From Anisakis pegreffii (lineage: Eukaryota; Nematoda; Chromadorea; Rhabditida; Anisakidae), in the NCBI GenBank assembly GCA_035041965.1, contig JAPYMA010000093.1, positions 340,739 to 404,738 on the forward strand: DNA of 64,000 bases. Direction: 5' to 3'. The translations under genes were made by a program, and so were the position numbers. Positions 50,400 to 62,819 of this stretch are shown in pieces; the first letter of the stretch is position 1, and the number at the start of each line of letters is the position of its first letter. The notes below the pieces were generated by a model. The model was not told where the DNA came from, ran no database searches, and saw only the letters and a program-made list of their open reading frames with translations.

Positions 50400-53300
50400 T
50401 CTTAAATCAAATAACTGGGATGATCACGAGGATGATCAGAATTACTAATTATCACCGGCAATAACTATGATCTCAAGAGTAATCCTTTGTGATCTCAATG
50501 ATGACCCTCCTTGATTATCATGAAAATGAAGATAATTTATCAATTTTGTCAAGACATTTCTAGCCAAATGTATAACACATTTGTGAATACAGAGCAACAT
50601 TCATGGCTTGGTAACTTTTCCGACAAATCGTCATTAATTCTCCTTGAAATTCATATGAAGATGTTTCATTCCAAACATTCTTATGTAGAAAAACCGTAAT
50701 CATTATTATGCTTAGGTCACAATTGAAAGGTTATATTTTCTGATGGCTGTCTAAATCAGAAGAATCTCAGCCATTTGTAGAATGTTTATTTTATAGTGTA
50801 GAAGACATCGCATCAGGGTTTTCATCAATCATTTCTACTGACTTTCCAGTATCAAAGAATCTGATCAAGGACCTTGTGGAATTTTTAGTCTTCGTTGTGA
50901 CCTGTTTTCATTGTTTTAATTCATTTTTTTAGTTCTTTTTAATCCATTGTTCATTCTATATGTTTTCATCCACCAGTATCTATTGACAAACATTCACCTG
51001 TTTGATAAATGAATGTTTAGTTCATCCGCAAAGACGTTGCCCACATTTTATCTGACGATGAATAGATTTTTGGATAATATCGAAAGAATAATATTCTGAC
51101 TTTGATTATTAATTGAAGATTAGAATGTCTTCCAGTGGAATGATAAAACGGAAACGAAGAAATTTTTATACAAATATTTCAAAAAATTTTCTCATTTACA
51201 GGTAATCAATTTACAGGTAATTTTCATGTGAACACCAGAATAAATGACCCTTTTGACACTTTTGCAAACAGCAATAGCATTAATTACAGATGATAGCGAA
51301 ATGAATAATGATAATAAAAATGTTTCAGTGATATCATAATAAGAATGATGGTATCAATCATGAACATACTAATGATAATAATAACTGCCCTTTTTGTGAT
51401 GGCCAGACCGTCATGCGAGAACTTCAATAACTATTACTGTATTATAATATAATTAGTGTATAACAGATTAATTAATTACGAGAGAAAGCTATTTCTGAAA
51501 CTATTGAAATTCACCACAAAAACATTCAAATTCACCAAAACATTCAATTATACCACATTCAAAATTTTGGTAATTACATTACCAAAATTTACATTAACAG
51601 TAATGACAATATCAGTTGAATAATTAGAGTACGAATCGCTGACCGTGAAGACTAATTTTCATGAATATATAACATAATCGTACACAGAATATATTAGAAC
51701 GAGGCCACGCTTTGAGAGATTAAATTCACAATTCAGACCTGAATAAACGAATAAGATTAATCAGTGAGAAAATAAACTTCAAAAAATGACGAGCGATCGC
51801 AAAGTTTGTAAAAGAAATTGAAGAATTATCTGGCACATGTTAATTTGATCAATTAATATCATGGAATAAAATTGAAGAATAAAATGGGATGTACAGTTAA
51901 ACGATTCACATTTCACTGATGTGAATTTCAATGCATTTCTCAAACAATAATGAGAATGAATGAGAGGAACATGAAGACATCCCCAAACAATGTATAAACC
52001 CACTCGAATTGGTCTAATAACTCATGAGGAAACATTTTCAGTCGCATACTCCGGTCCAAAGATACAAATTTTTCTTGAAATCCGGAGGATCGACGACAAT
52101 GAGAAATTTTGGATCAGTATCTCTTGAACTCAATGTCTATTCGAATCAAAACAAATTGATGCGATTGAACTAACTGGAAAGTCTGCGCGAAAACTCCAAA
52201 AGAGATCAAATTTGCTAAAAAAAGAAGGAATGTTGTGTTATAAGAATAAAACATGTCCAGGTAATGTCATGGATTATATATTGAAATCTTTGAGGATAGG
52301 GGTGAGAAATAATTACGATTTTGATGATTTTTTGAATAAAAGTCAAAGTAAATGAATTAATGAATTAATAGTAAATGAATTAACGCTTTCATAAGCAAAA
52401 CTTACATCCATGCATAAATGTATTATTGTATTTACAAAGGACAAAATCATAATTATAGTAAAAACTAACGAAAGTTACAAAATTATGCACAGACAAAACA
52501 AATAATACCAGTATTTTATGAGCTGTTATCACCAATTATTATCTTCACAGTCAAAATTATTATGTTACAAGCAATAAACTATCGCGTTCAATCAAAAATT
52601 CCTCGAGCAATGAAGCGCAAACGAAAGCACAAATAAACACCATCAGCACTTCACGCTAAACAGCAATCGAAGCGAAGACATGTTCGAGGTAAAGAGGACT
52701 GCACGGCCACCCAGCCCCAATCCATGAAACATCCATAATCATCGTTACGAAAACATCCATACGTACAACGCTTCACACGTTCCACCCAATGTGGTGGTTG
52801 CAGTATACGAAGTAATTGCAAATCTTAAAGAAGATACCCCTTTCACAGAGATAATCGAATGGTTTCTTCAAATAACTGTGCTGTTTGTTTATTAATGTTC
52901 AAAAGGTAGTGAAGAATTTGTGAATTGATAAATACAAAACCATAAAACAAGACACAGTAAACGATCAATGTACTTCAGCTATTATTCAGTCATAATTTCA
53001 TCTAGCAACAAGCTCGAACCTCAGCGTTTATAAAATGAATTGAAAGTGGCATGAAAGTCTAGTCAGCATTATTACTTTCAATGAATATCGGAATCTATTC
53101 GAAAAGCGATTGAAAAAGAAAACTAACTTCTTGCATCCGAAAGGTAAACGACGAAATCCTGCTTGCAGAGCACATGTGATGCCACCAACTCGACGAATTT
53201 CAACTGTGAATATGTGGATTGTTGAGCATGGAACGATGGTGCCACGATACCGATATCGTAACCTATCACAAGACGTTCACACTTCTGAAATTATTATAAA

Positions 53301-53600
53301 CATTCGCAGAGTCTTATAAATTTAAGGATTGTGATTGATAATGATCAAGCAAGATCGCTGGCATTTGCACAATGAAGCAAATCATTGCGAACAAATTCAT
53401 CGGAATGGAAAAGTAATTTGGAATCTATGATTTAGTGACAGCCACAACAAATCCTCATAAACTACAAATATATTCTGAGAACGTTAATGTAATTTGGTTA
53501 GTCGCAAAGAAATTTGAAGATAATGAAGATAATTTGTAAGTTTCAAGATAATTTCTCAGTGCAATACTTCATTGACTCTAAAAATTCTTGAACAGTATCT
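50400..53600. other. AT-rich intergenic region
   Basis: No repeat or RNA gene recognised. A plus-strand frame at 53110-53319 is rich in Arg and Lys and a minus-strand frame over the same bases (GYDIGIVAPSFHAQQ) is also open. Neither has reliable splice borders. Confidence 0.4.
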
Positions 53601-53638
53601 TAGAATTTTTGAATAGTAAACATTATTCGGGATTTCAC

Positions 53639-55785
53639 CTTAAATTCATCGTACATATAGAGCAGTCGACGTTGTTTTTGCATGACGATCATATACGGTG
53701 ACATTTTCAGCTCATCAAAAAGTTCCAACGAGTGCAGTGCAACACCCGTATCGAGTGCAGCACGAACATAGCTGACGAACGATGTATGACGATTTTGCGA
53801 TAACTCAGCTGGTGAGAACCATCCTTGAGCTCGCTGAGTCGCATCTTTCAGACATAATGACCAAGTACCTCAAATCATATTTGCACATTATTCCTTATTT
53901 TCGTACTAATGTGAGCGATTGAAAGTGAATGCGATTCGCAAATTTGCTATGTAGATGTTCGAAATTGGATTTCAGGATAGGCTTTACAGAGTGATCGAAA
54001 TTGAAGTAGAAATCAATCAAAAATTAGTAAAGGTATAGAACTGGAACCTGCTGAACCGATGATTTGTGACAGTAACTTGAGAAGCGTTTTGAAATCGCAA
54101 CATGTTATTTCTGAAGGACTCTTCTCCGAAAGGTTCACCGTCACCTTCACAGATTTCAACTCGGCTGCAAACCATCTGAAGCAAAAAAATTTCACTGTTT
54201 AGATTCAGAAACGTCAGCAATCTTTTTCATATTATTCGAATTATTCCTCGTCATTTCACCACTACATACTACACTTTTTCAGCTCAATTACTGTGTAATC
54301 AATTTCCAAAATCCTCTTAAAAGTGATGTAGCAATTCACGTGCACACACTTCACACTTAATATTCACAGTCATTGACCGATAAAAAGGGCATCAGTACCA
54401 AATTCATTAAAAAACAATGAAAAATGTCCCGTTCCAACTCGTTCAAAGTAATTAATCTCATTCGAGTCGCAACAAGGAACTATTCATTTCGGAAAAAATT
54501 CGACAAATGCATGTTGGAATTTATAGAATTGCAAGATTCTTACACATAGTTGCTTGTATTCGCCATTTGTGAGTAATTGTTCATCACAGAATCCTCAATT
54601 TATTCTCCAAGTTCCTTACATTATATCTTCTCAAAGTAGCAGTATTACACAGTTAAGCAAACACCAAAATATCTGCTCAAAAGCGACAGCAAATGATATT
54701 GCAATACTGACAAAATCACCTCGACTGAGCACAAGAAACCTGCGACGATAACGATCCACACTGGTTACCAACACAAATATGTAGTGAACGCAGGTAAGGG
54801 AATAGTAATGATCCATTTTTGATATTTTGCAACACTGAAAATGTTCAATTCATTTTCCGCTTACTGCAGTCCATGGAAGTGAAATATTATATAACACTTC
54901 ACAGAAGTATCGTGGTTGTTTTGAGGGAGGTCAAAACTCTGATTGAAACAGTTACCTAGTAATTCTTTACAAGTTATCTAGTGATGAGCAAGACAATTGT
55001 TTCGTTTACAGTAATTGCATGATCCTGTGAATGAAGCGAGTTATTTAGTGGACAAAAAAATCTTTAGATAAAGAAAATATTGCTGAAAAATTTCATTAGC
55101 AAACTTTTTGAAAAGACAGCTGCATTGACGGTAAGTGTGGTTAAGTTCGGTGAGAGCTTATTGATAAGAATGGTGAATCGTTTGGAAAGATGAATGTCGT
55201 TGAAGAGTTCGTTGATAGTGAATTGTGAGAAGAACTCTTGATCAACGCCAGCGGTTGTGTCCAGCGAAGTGATTCTGGACTGAGCATCATTCAGCAACTG
55301 TGCAAAGCCACTGCTTACTAATTCCCATCCAGATGTACATAACTGGAATCGAAAATAGCTAATGAGCACAACTGGTTAATTCTCTGGATTCACATCAATG
55401 AGAGTAACTGATCGTGATTAATAATCTTGACGCTTAATAGGTCTCGATGGCGTATCGTTAGCAGAAAGACTTTCTGTGAGTCCATTTGTAAAAAGATTTC
55501 TGAGAGAAAAGTTTCAGTAGGCGATTTCTCAAACAAAAATGACAGTGTGTGTGATTTCGGATTCGTATTAATGTTCCAAATTTCGAACGCTCCTAAAACG
55601 GGGCTCAACCCATCTTATTAAACGCTCGTTCATAAGCAGCACAATTGATATGTTAATAAGAAACCAAAGGAATGGACAATCCCGAAGCTGACCTCAAGTG
55701 GCGAAACATAGCTGAGAATCTGCTCAATAATTTCATCGGGTAGTTGATCGAACTTGATTTGTTCACGTATTAGTTGATATCTCAT
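53639..55785 (-). CDS. F-box protein (probable SCF ubiquitin-ligase substrate adaptor)
   Basis: The first exon, 55785-55693, encodes 31 residues from ATG. It contains an F-box core at residues 11-31 (FDQLPDEIIEQILSYVSPLE) and ends at a GTCAGC donor. Later exons are 55342-55130 (71 residues, LCTSGWELVSSGFAQLLNDA onward), 54175-54048 (WFAAELKSVKVTVNLSEK onward) and 53808-53639 (ELSQNRHTSFVSYVRAALD to LLYMYDEFK), the last two joining in phase. Between 55692 and 55343, where the rest of the F-box should be, several frames are open and I could not fix the exon. A phase 2 exon is also missing between 55130 and 54175. F-box proteins bind Skp1 and bring substrates to cullin-1 ligases. The length and helical later part recall FBXO28, a weak suggestion. 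The 3' end probably lies below 53639. Confidence 0.6.
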
Positions 55786-58700
55786 GTTGTCTGAATTTAT
55801 CAATAATTATTTCCTTGGTTTTTTTATCAAATGATAACCGAACTCGTAATAAGATAACGACAGTGACCATTAGAAAGCAACAATGTTAAAATATGACGTA
55901 TCAGCGCCATAGAGTATGAGAACAAAAAATAATTTTACCTTCTCATAATCTTATCAGTCTCCCCTTATCACCGGCACGTTTTCAACAACGGAAACAAACA
56001 CCGCTAATGACTGTTTATCATTTGGGAAGTTGATATTTGAAAAGGGAGGGCAGTGCAAACTGCTATGAACTTATGAAATTTATAACTGCAGAGTTTAAAA
56101 AAATTTCTTTTTCCGAGTCATAATCGGATCATGTGTCCGTCCGTACAATTTCAGTCAAACAATTCAGCATCAACTTAGTGGAAATGGTGAGTGATTACAA
56201 ACCAAACGTAATGTAAAACTATTGTAATGCAATGAAATTGAATAGCCAGCCCACATCACATATAATACATCAGATATAACGTCAGATATAATACTGTCTA
56301 AATTTTGCAGGCTCATAATACTCTATGGCTAGATACAAAGAATTTCATTGATTCAATGATTCGCTTTGCAACATATGATAAAGATGAGCGTTAATATTGG
56401 AGAGAGAGAGTAGATTTGAGATAAAACAGATCTGATTGATCCCATATTATGCTATAAGTAGGCTCGATAATCAATCAATCATTTGTATAGGTTGAAGATG
56501 AAAAGATCATTTGTTGTGCTGAGAAATTCATGAAGATTTCGACACAAATATGGCAGGGACACGTGTAGATATCCATCCACACATTTATAGATATCCACCA
56601 ATATGCTCTATTCATCATAACGCACCCGTACGATATCCATAGATATCGTACGGGTGCATTATGATGAATAGAGTGCATTCGATAATTTCGTTCAAAAACA
56701 ACAACAGAGTCTGACAGGGATGACGGTGAGCGGTTGCTTTGTCGATCGTTCTGTACGGTCGGCAAAATGTTCGTCATTGTTGCGATAGCTTGATGGATTG
56801 TTGTTGGTATTCGGCTGGATTTAACTATGCAAATTATCTATGGCAACAGGCACTCGTTATTGGTTGGTTGTGGCGTGCTTGATGTGCCGATTGCTATGGA
56901 TCTACTCGGTTACATTAATCGTTTATTACTGATAACGAAAGATTACTGATTCACTACTGATGGCTGTTCCAAACAACTACTCTGAACGATCGTTGGACAA
57001 GTGTTCAATCGATCAATCGGAATGTATTTTCGGGCTCTTTCTGAGTCCCTCTCCCTAGAAATCATTGGGCAATATGGGAGAGTAGCCCAAAACCTGTGTG
57101 CTTGTCAAATCAATAATTCAAGTTCGGATTTCATGAAGAGAGATGATTCCAAACGTTATTATCGTTAGCTGTGCGGAAAGAAGAATGCCAACGAAGGAAG
57201 TATGTGATATTAGTGATATTGGTAATAACAGAGAGGCATAAACTCGTAATGAGTTGGATTTGATTTGCTGATTAAATAAATAAACAACAGCAGAACCAAA
57301 CCAAAATTCATAAATCCTTCATGCATTTATCACTGTGAATGAAGGAAAAACGAGGAAAGAAAATGGAGAGAGGAGCAAGCAATGCTATGGGAATGAGGAT
57401 TATCGACAAATAGTGCATTGCAACTCGCAGATAAACATGAATGCCTCTTAGAGAAGCCATCATGAATGGATGACGGATATCTCTAGTTGTATGAATCGAA
57501 TCGCTTGGCTGTGTGTATAACTTTCTTAGCGAGCAGAGTGAATGGGAATAATGTGAGAACAACATCATATGGCCAAGTGAACGGATAAACACAAACAATC
57601 CTCAAAACAGAGCGAATCGTGAGATTATGATCTGCAGAAATGCTTCCTTTCATCTTAGAATTTCCTCACTTACAATTAGAAGTTCAAAAGAATCGCCTGT
57701 TAAAGTGATGTTTAAAGCATCCGAAATACCTTTCAAAATCATTATTTAAAAAGCATTCGATTAGTTTTCACGCAGAAACTTTTTTCCGAAAGCAGGAACT
57801 GAATTATGTCTGTATGATAGTTGCTTTCTATTCGGCAGACACCCTCTAGACAATGTTTTGGTTTATATAGTTGCCAATAATAAATTAACTAGTTCGTCGT
57901 ACATGCGCATTTGTACTGTTTCCTGCTAGACAGTTTCATCTATCTCTTCAATTTATGAAATGATCCATGACACTGACATTGAAAAATACCATACGTCTGC
58001 TATAAATATCCAAAAAAAGTAACGAAAAAACCGAATTATTCCTATGAAAAACATCAACAACAACGCAATTAATCAAGTAATCAAATCAAATAAAATGTTA
58101 TCATTTACAACTAGAATAAGTCAACGGAGCAACAGAATGAATGGCAATGCTCCGTAGAGAGGCGTTCATTTCGGGTGAGACTTCAGGGTTTCTAAGACGT
58201 ATTTCAAATTCTAAGATGCAAGATATTGAATGGAACACATGATTGTTAAGAATTATAAATAAGCGCTCGAAATAGAAGGTAAAGATTCTATCTTGACTGT
58301 TCATAAAATGTTTCATTTCAGTTTCGAACATTCGCTGACACCTTCTGACCATCATTCTACAGTGAAGAGATTTGTAATGTAAAGTAATTCTGGCCTCAAT
58401 TCTATTCCAATGAAATGAAAAATCATCACAGAAAGATGCATGCATACTCATGATGGAATGTATGGACTTATTACGAAACAAAATCAACGAATCAATATTC
58501 ATCGAAACTTTGGCATGAATAAGCGAATGAATTTTGATTTTGTGAAAATGTTCAACAAAAAAAACGGTTTAGCGATTTAACAATATGAGAAACGAACGAT
58601 GAAATACACCAGTGATAGATTTAACACTATAGACTAATCACTTGAAAAAGTGGAACGAGAGAACGTGAGAATGGAAAAAATGCGTTGAAAAGTGAACATT

Positions 58701-60711
58701 CATATGATTTTGTGTGATGTTTATTTGAGTGAATTGTTGTCTGGCAAAGCAAAGCAACTCAACAATACAAAACAAACAAAAAAACCTGTTTATGTGTTAA
58801 GATATAATCCTAACATCGAACAATGTCGACGTGATTGATCGTCGATGTGCATGAATCATTCACTCACTGTTTATCGTCGTCGTGAACGAACGAAAAAATA
58901 TTTCAAAACATAGAAAACTTGAATGTAAGCTAAAAATAGAGAAAGTTGGGAGTTGATTGGATGATGTAAATTTGAGTGAGAAAATCTCCAGAAATGACGC
59001 AGAATGTGGTGGCATTGCTCGCTCTGATGTGAATATTTTCAGTGTTTTTCGATTTTTAAACGAAGGTAAAGTGCAAATGTTGAACGATTCGTGTTATTTA
59101 CCACGAACGCATAATGTCATGTGCTCATATTGTAAACATTGAAAATAGAGAAATTGATAGTAAATTGGATGATGTTTTTCATTTTTGTCAACAGCCAAGG
59201 GAACAGCCAAAGGAATACAGCTAATTCAACATTATAACAAAAACGTTGAATGGGTGAAAACATTGAACTGTCTGCAGGGTATATTTCGTTAAAAACGAAC
59301 TCATTCGAATGAAAATGCATATGAGCACACATTTGATTTTATATATGCGCATTTCTGAATATATATTCATGTGAAAGTCTTCATTTTAGTTGCTGAGAAG
59401 TGTGAAATTCCCATGACAAATGTTTAAAGTCACTGAAAACTGGAAAATTACAGCGGTTAAAAATTCGAAAAACCTGTTAAATTCACTGGAATGATACAAC
59501 ATTCGTTTCATCATCATCACACAAGCCATTGTGCGGCACAGCGTATATCAGAGCAGGAGAATTCATCAGTAAGAAATGGCTAGCAACCAGCAAAAAATGT
59601 TAGCTGAAACAAACTACAATTGCAGTTGAATCGGTAAAGTTAGGTGAGCGATATCAGTTGATTAGTAATGCTGACATCAAGAAATTGCTTATCAACGAGA
59701 ATTGCGATGAAAGCAATTACATATCAGGTAGAATTTACGTTACTTGATAGTAACAAAACAAATAGAATCAACGTTATCGGCACATTGAAACGTAACGAAC
59801 TGTGAACAGCATCAGCAAAGAATCTTCATTAATCTTCCTGATCGTTGTGTTCATAATAAAAAATGTGTTGATTTTTGTGCCATGCGTACTCTGCTATGTG
59901 TACTTATTTCGTGCGTTCGTTTCTTCATCAGTTCATGAAGTATTTGTGTGCAATTCACAATAATAATAGTGTGAAGTGTGTAAAAGATAATCGCTGTGAC
60001 AAATATCCTTCAAACAAATTGATACAATCAGTGAAATATGCGAACATCTTCTTACGAAGATTCTGTTAATAAAATTTCGACTGCCTTGAACAGTGAACGA
60101 TATAGAATGGAACGAGCAGATATTATAAACAGAAAATATGTTGTTTTGAACAGAAAAACCGTCAAAACACACAAAAGAAACAGTCAACTCTTGATAAATG
60201 TTGTTTGAAGCTTAAGAATTTCAAGTGGATTGTTTTAGAAAAAGAACCGACAAACGAATCATTCAAGAGTATTTTCATCGAAAACAAAGTAATTCATCAA
60301 CTCATGGTAAACGTTTTCCAATAATTCTTTAGATTTGCTCAGCTGCTATCCAACTGTTGATTTTATACAATGAATAAACATCGACTTACAGTTAAATAAA
60401 CCGGGGATGAACGCTTAAAATAAATTTTTTGTATTCATGTTTGTGGATACTCTCACCTATGCAATTAGCGTACATGTAAAGTTCTCAATGGATTTACCGA
60501 TAAGGTTATGAGAGAGTGGTTCAACTTATTCAAAAAATGAAGAAATGAAAGAATATTCGAAGCTGAGAAAATTTTCATAAATTAACAGAATTTCAAGCTT
60601 TCACCCAGTGTTCCACTCCATTTTGATAGTTATATGAGGCATATTGCGGTTGTTTGACGGCCTCCGTATTGTTTAGCCACATTTGAGGGCAATTTTTACG
60701 ATTAGGCGAGA
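55786..60711. other. Gene-poor region
   Basis: Apart from the hairpin at 56606-56673, I see no supported feature. The longest frame, minus 58101-58502 (133 codons), has no splice signals, domains or family resemblance. Confidence 0.45.
56606..56673. repeat. Near-perfect 32-base inverted repeat with 4-base loop
   Basis: The arm 56606-56637 (CTCTATTCATCATAACGCAC onward) is the reverse complement of 56642-56673 with one mismatch, separated by CATA. It would form a long hairpin or cruciform. A related GATATCCA motif occurs twice just upstream (56565-56597). No reading frame or target-site duplication was recognised. Confidence 0.92.
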
Positions 60712-61525
60712 ATGGAAGCTGAAGCTGAAAAAATTTCTATGCATTATTCAAATAGTACATTAATGGTATTTCCATCTCGCGTTTGTTTTATTGTAAGCAT
60801 GAGTTTTCAAATGTTTCCTATTCTTATTCTAGATCTTTTCTCTGCCTCTGGATCTTTTCACCCAAGAATATCTAGTTGAATACTGTGAGTGCTGACGGAT
60901 GATCTATTCGAAAGCGGTCCACTGAAGAGAAGGCATCACATTCAAAATTCAAAATTGAAGAAATCAAACAACAGCAAAAAATTTCAGGTTTTCGTAGTAT
61001 CTGTATACGTATTTGTTGTTATATTGGCAGCGCAAATTGCTTTAATTGCTTTCAAAATAATGGCAATTATTCAACGACAACGACACGTTCAATATGAACA
61101 AATGCCAGTTCTTTTGAGCGATATGGATGAACTCGGCAGGGTTTGTCCTCTTACTCAACGGCACATCTTAAACGACAATTTAAAGCGATTCGAATAAGAT
61201 TATCAGAAACCTCAATGGAATTCAGTGATAATTTAGTTCAGTGTGTTTGGTTTAGTGAACAGATGAAAATCTGAAAGACTTTCAGGATACCGTTTACCGA
61301 AGAACTGTTTATTCGAAAACGTGTGAAAGCACTCAAAATCTCAAGAGCAGATTGCGAGTCGAAAGCAAGAAACCATCGGCGAAGAGTGAGACTGCAAGTA
61401 GGAGTAGTACGAGAAGTCTGAACGAGAGAAACACAAAGAGTTCAGTTTTAGGCGGAACATTTGGACCAACTGAGACCACCGAACGCACTGACCACAATGG
61501 TTTCCATCCATTGCAATCATTCTAA
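60712..61525 (+). CDS. Small membrane protein with basic Ser-rich cytoplasmic-like tail
   Basis: Exons 60712-60792, 60833-60874, 60988-61140 and 61286-61525 all join in phase 0 and give 171 residues from MEAEAEKISMHY. One strong membrane segment is VFVVSVYVFVVILAAQIAL in exon 3. The preceding VCFIIFSLPLDLF may be a second, weaker one. The tail begins IIQRQRHVQYEQMP, continues with DTVYRRTVYSKTCES and is rich in Ser, Arg and Lys (KKPSAKSETASRSSTRSLN), ending FHPLQSF. Exon 2 could instead end at a stronger GTGAGT at 60885, but that breaks the phase with exon 3. Exons upstream of 60712 are possible. No family recognised. Confidence 0.5.
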
Positions 61526-62144
61526 CGAAGATTTTTTTGAACGTGAATGGAGATGAACAAGCGAATTCGAATTTACTCTCTTTTTCATTTTAAATTTGAA
61601 TTCTACCAACCGAAAGATACAATATTACTGCTGTCATCAACACCAGATCATCCCTTCAGTAGCACATTGCAGTTAATTCAAACGTTCGTAAGATTTTCAA
61701 GCTCTGATGAAATAATCCACCCAAAAGGAGCGGTGATAGATAAGGGCAAATTATTTGAGTGCGGTGCAGTCAATGACGAAAATGATTATTATGAAACAAG
61801 AAGTAATTTTGAAAATAGAAAATGGCAATTCAGTTACACGAATATTACACAGCGAGTGTAATGCTATATATGAGTTATAAGAATAATATTATCGGAGCGC
61901 AATTACAACAGAGTTTTTTCATTTGAAATGATCATAAAGTTTTGTGGTGATGGTGTTGTGAAAATTTTACGGAATACGTGAAAAATATCTGCGTCATAAG
62001 GGTCGCAAAGGCTAACGGTCATGTAGAAAAGTTTTGAAAAAAATTCAGTCAGTTGCATTCATATATAATGCAAATTAACATGCGATACACAGATGAAGGT
62101 CTGTTTTAGATATCTTGCAACAATTGAAAACGCACTTATTGCAG
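61526..62144. other. Downstream of the small membrane-protein gene
   Basis: Probably 3' untranslated and intergenic. A 104-codon plus-strand frame (61547-61861) starts just after the stop but shows no splice or family support. Confidence 0.35.
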
Positions 62145-62393
62145 ACGAGCGTAACATCATTCATTCATCGAAAATCAGTGGACAGTGGAAAGCAAGTCAA
62201 CCAAACCATTCTCGAAATATCGAAAGCGATACCAGCTTACGACGGATCCAAAGCGAATGATCAACGCGATCAACAACAACCTCATTCAGTAACAGCAAAC
62301 AATCAAGAAACACAAAATCGTCACAGAAATTTCAAAGCACAAAAATTCGTTAGCCGTATTGAGACAAATGAAAGCGAAGAAACCTACCGATGA
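62145..62393 (+). CDS. Candidate terminal exon of an unrecognised Gln/Asn-rich protein
   Basis: A CTTATTGCAG acceptor leads into 82 codons and TGA, followed 27 bases later by AATAAA (62421). The peptide is hydrophilic (SVTSFIHRKSVDSGKQVNQ, DQRDQQQPHSVTANNQET, RIETNESEETYR). The combination of acceptor, frame and poly(A) signal supports a last exon. It could be an alternative 3' end of the gene at 60712-61525 or of another gene whose earlier exons I cannot place. Confidence 0.35.
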   Translation, partial: TSVTSFIHRKSVDSGKQVNQTILEISKAIPAYDGSKANDQRDQQQPHSVTANNQETQNRHRNFKAQKFVSRIETNESEETYR

Positions 62394-62420
62394 CTGGTCA
62401 CAAAGAAAAACAAACATCTC

Positions 62421-62426
62421 AATAAA
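62421..62426 (+). terminator. Possible poly(A) signal
   Basis: AATAAA 27 bases after the stop of the candidate terminal exon. Confidence 0.35.
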
Positions 62427-62819
62427 TAGCGAATCTCATTAAAGGAATTGGTAAAAATGAGCAAACGTGAACGGTAAATAACGAAATCGATGAGATTGAA
62501 ATTTGTTACGATGTATCAATCAAGCGATTGAAAGTGTGATACACTACCAAATATGATTGAATGATCAGTGTGATTTGCAAGAACCCGATATCATTTCAGC
62601 TTTCAGACACGTTCTTCGCTTGTTAAGAAAACTTGGTCACACTGCAGTTGTTATTTTTTCCGAATAAATCATTACGAGTTTGATCGGTGGACAAAAAATA
62701 TGGTGAAACCACCATTTCATATCGTAGTCAAGCACTTTGACGTTATTAAGCGTCAACGGTTTCTGGCAAGAATGGCTTTGGATTCGACATATGATTAATA
62801 GAACACGAAGTTTGGTTAC

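Noticed and set aside
53110..53319. Arg/Lys-rich plus-strand frame versus open minus-strand frame
   Set aside because: Both strands are open over the same bases and neither has a convincing acceptor and donor, so no coding call was made.
57308..57598. 96-codon minus-strand frame with a hydrophobic C-terminal stretch
   Set aside because: No splice borders, no upstream initiation context and no recognisable family.
58101..58502. 133-codon minus-strand frame
   Set aside because: Longest frame in the gene-poor region but with no domain, signal peptide, splice signals or family resemblance; likely chance.
61547..61861. 104-codon plus-strand frame following the small membrane-protein gene
   Set aside because: Begins 20 bases after that gene's stop, with no acceptor or family support; more likely untranslated sequence.
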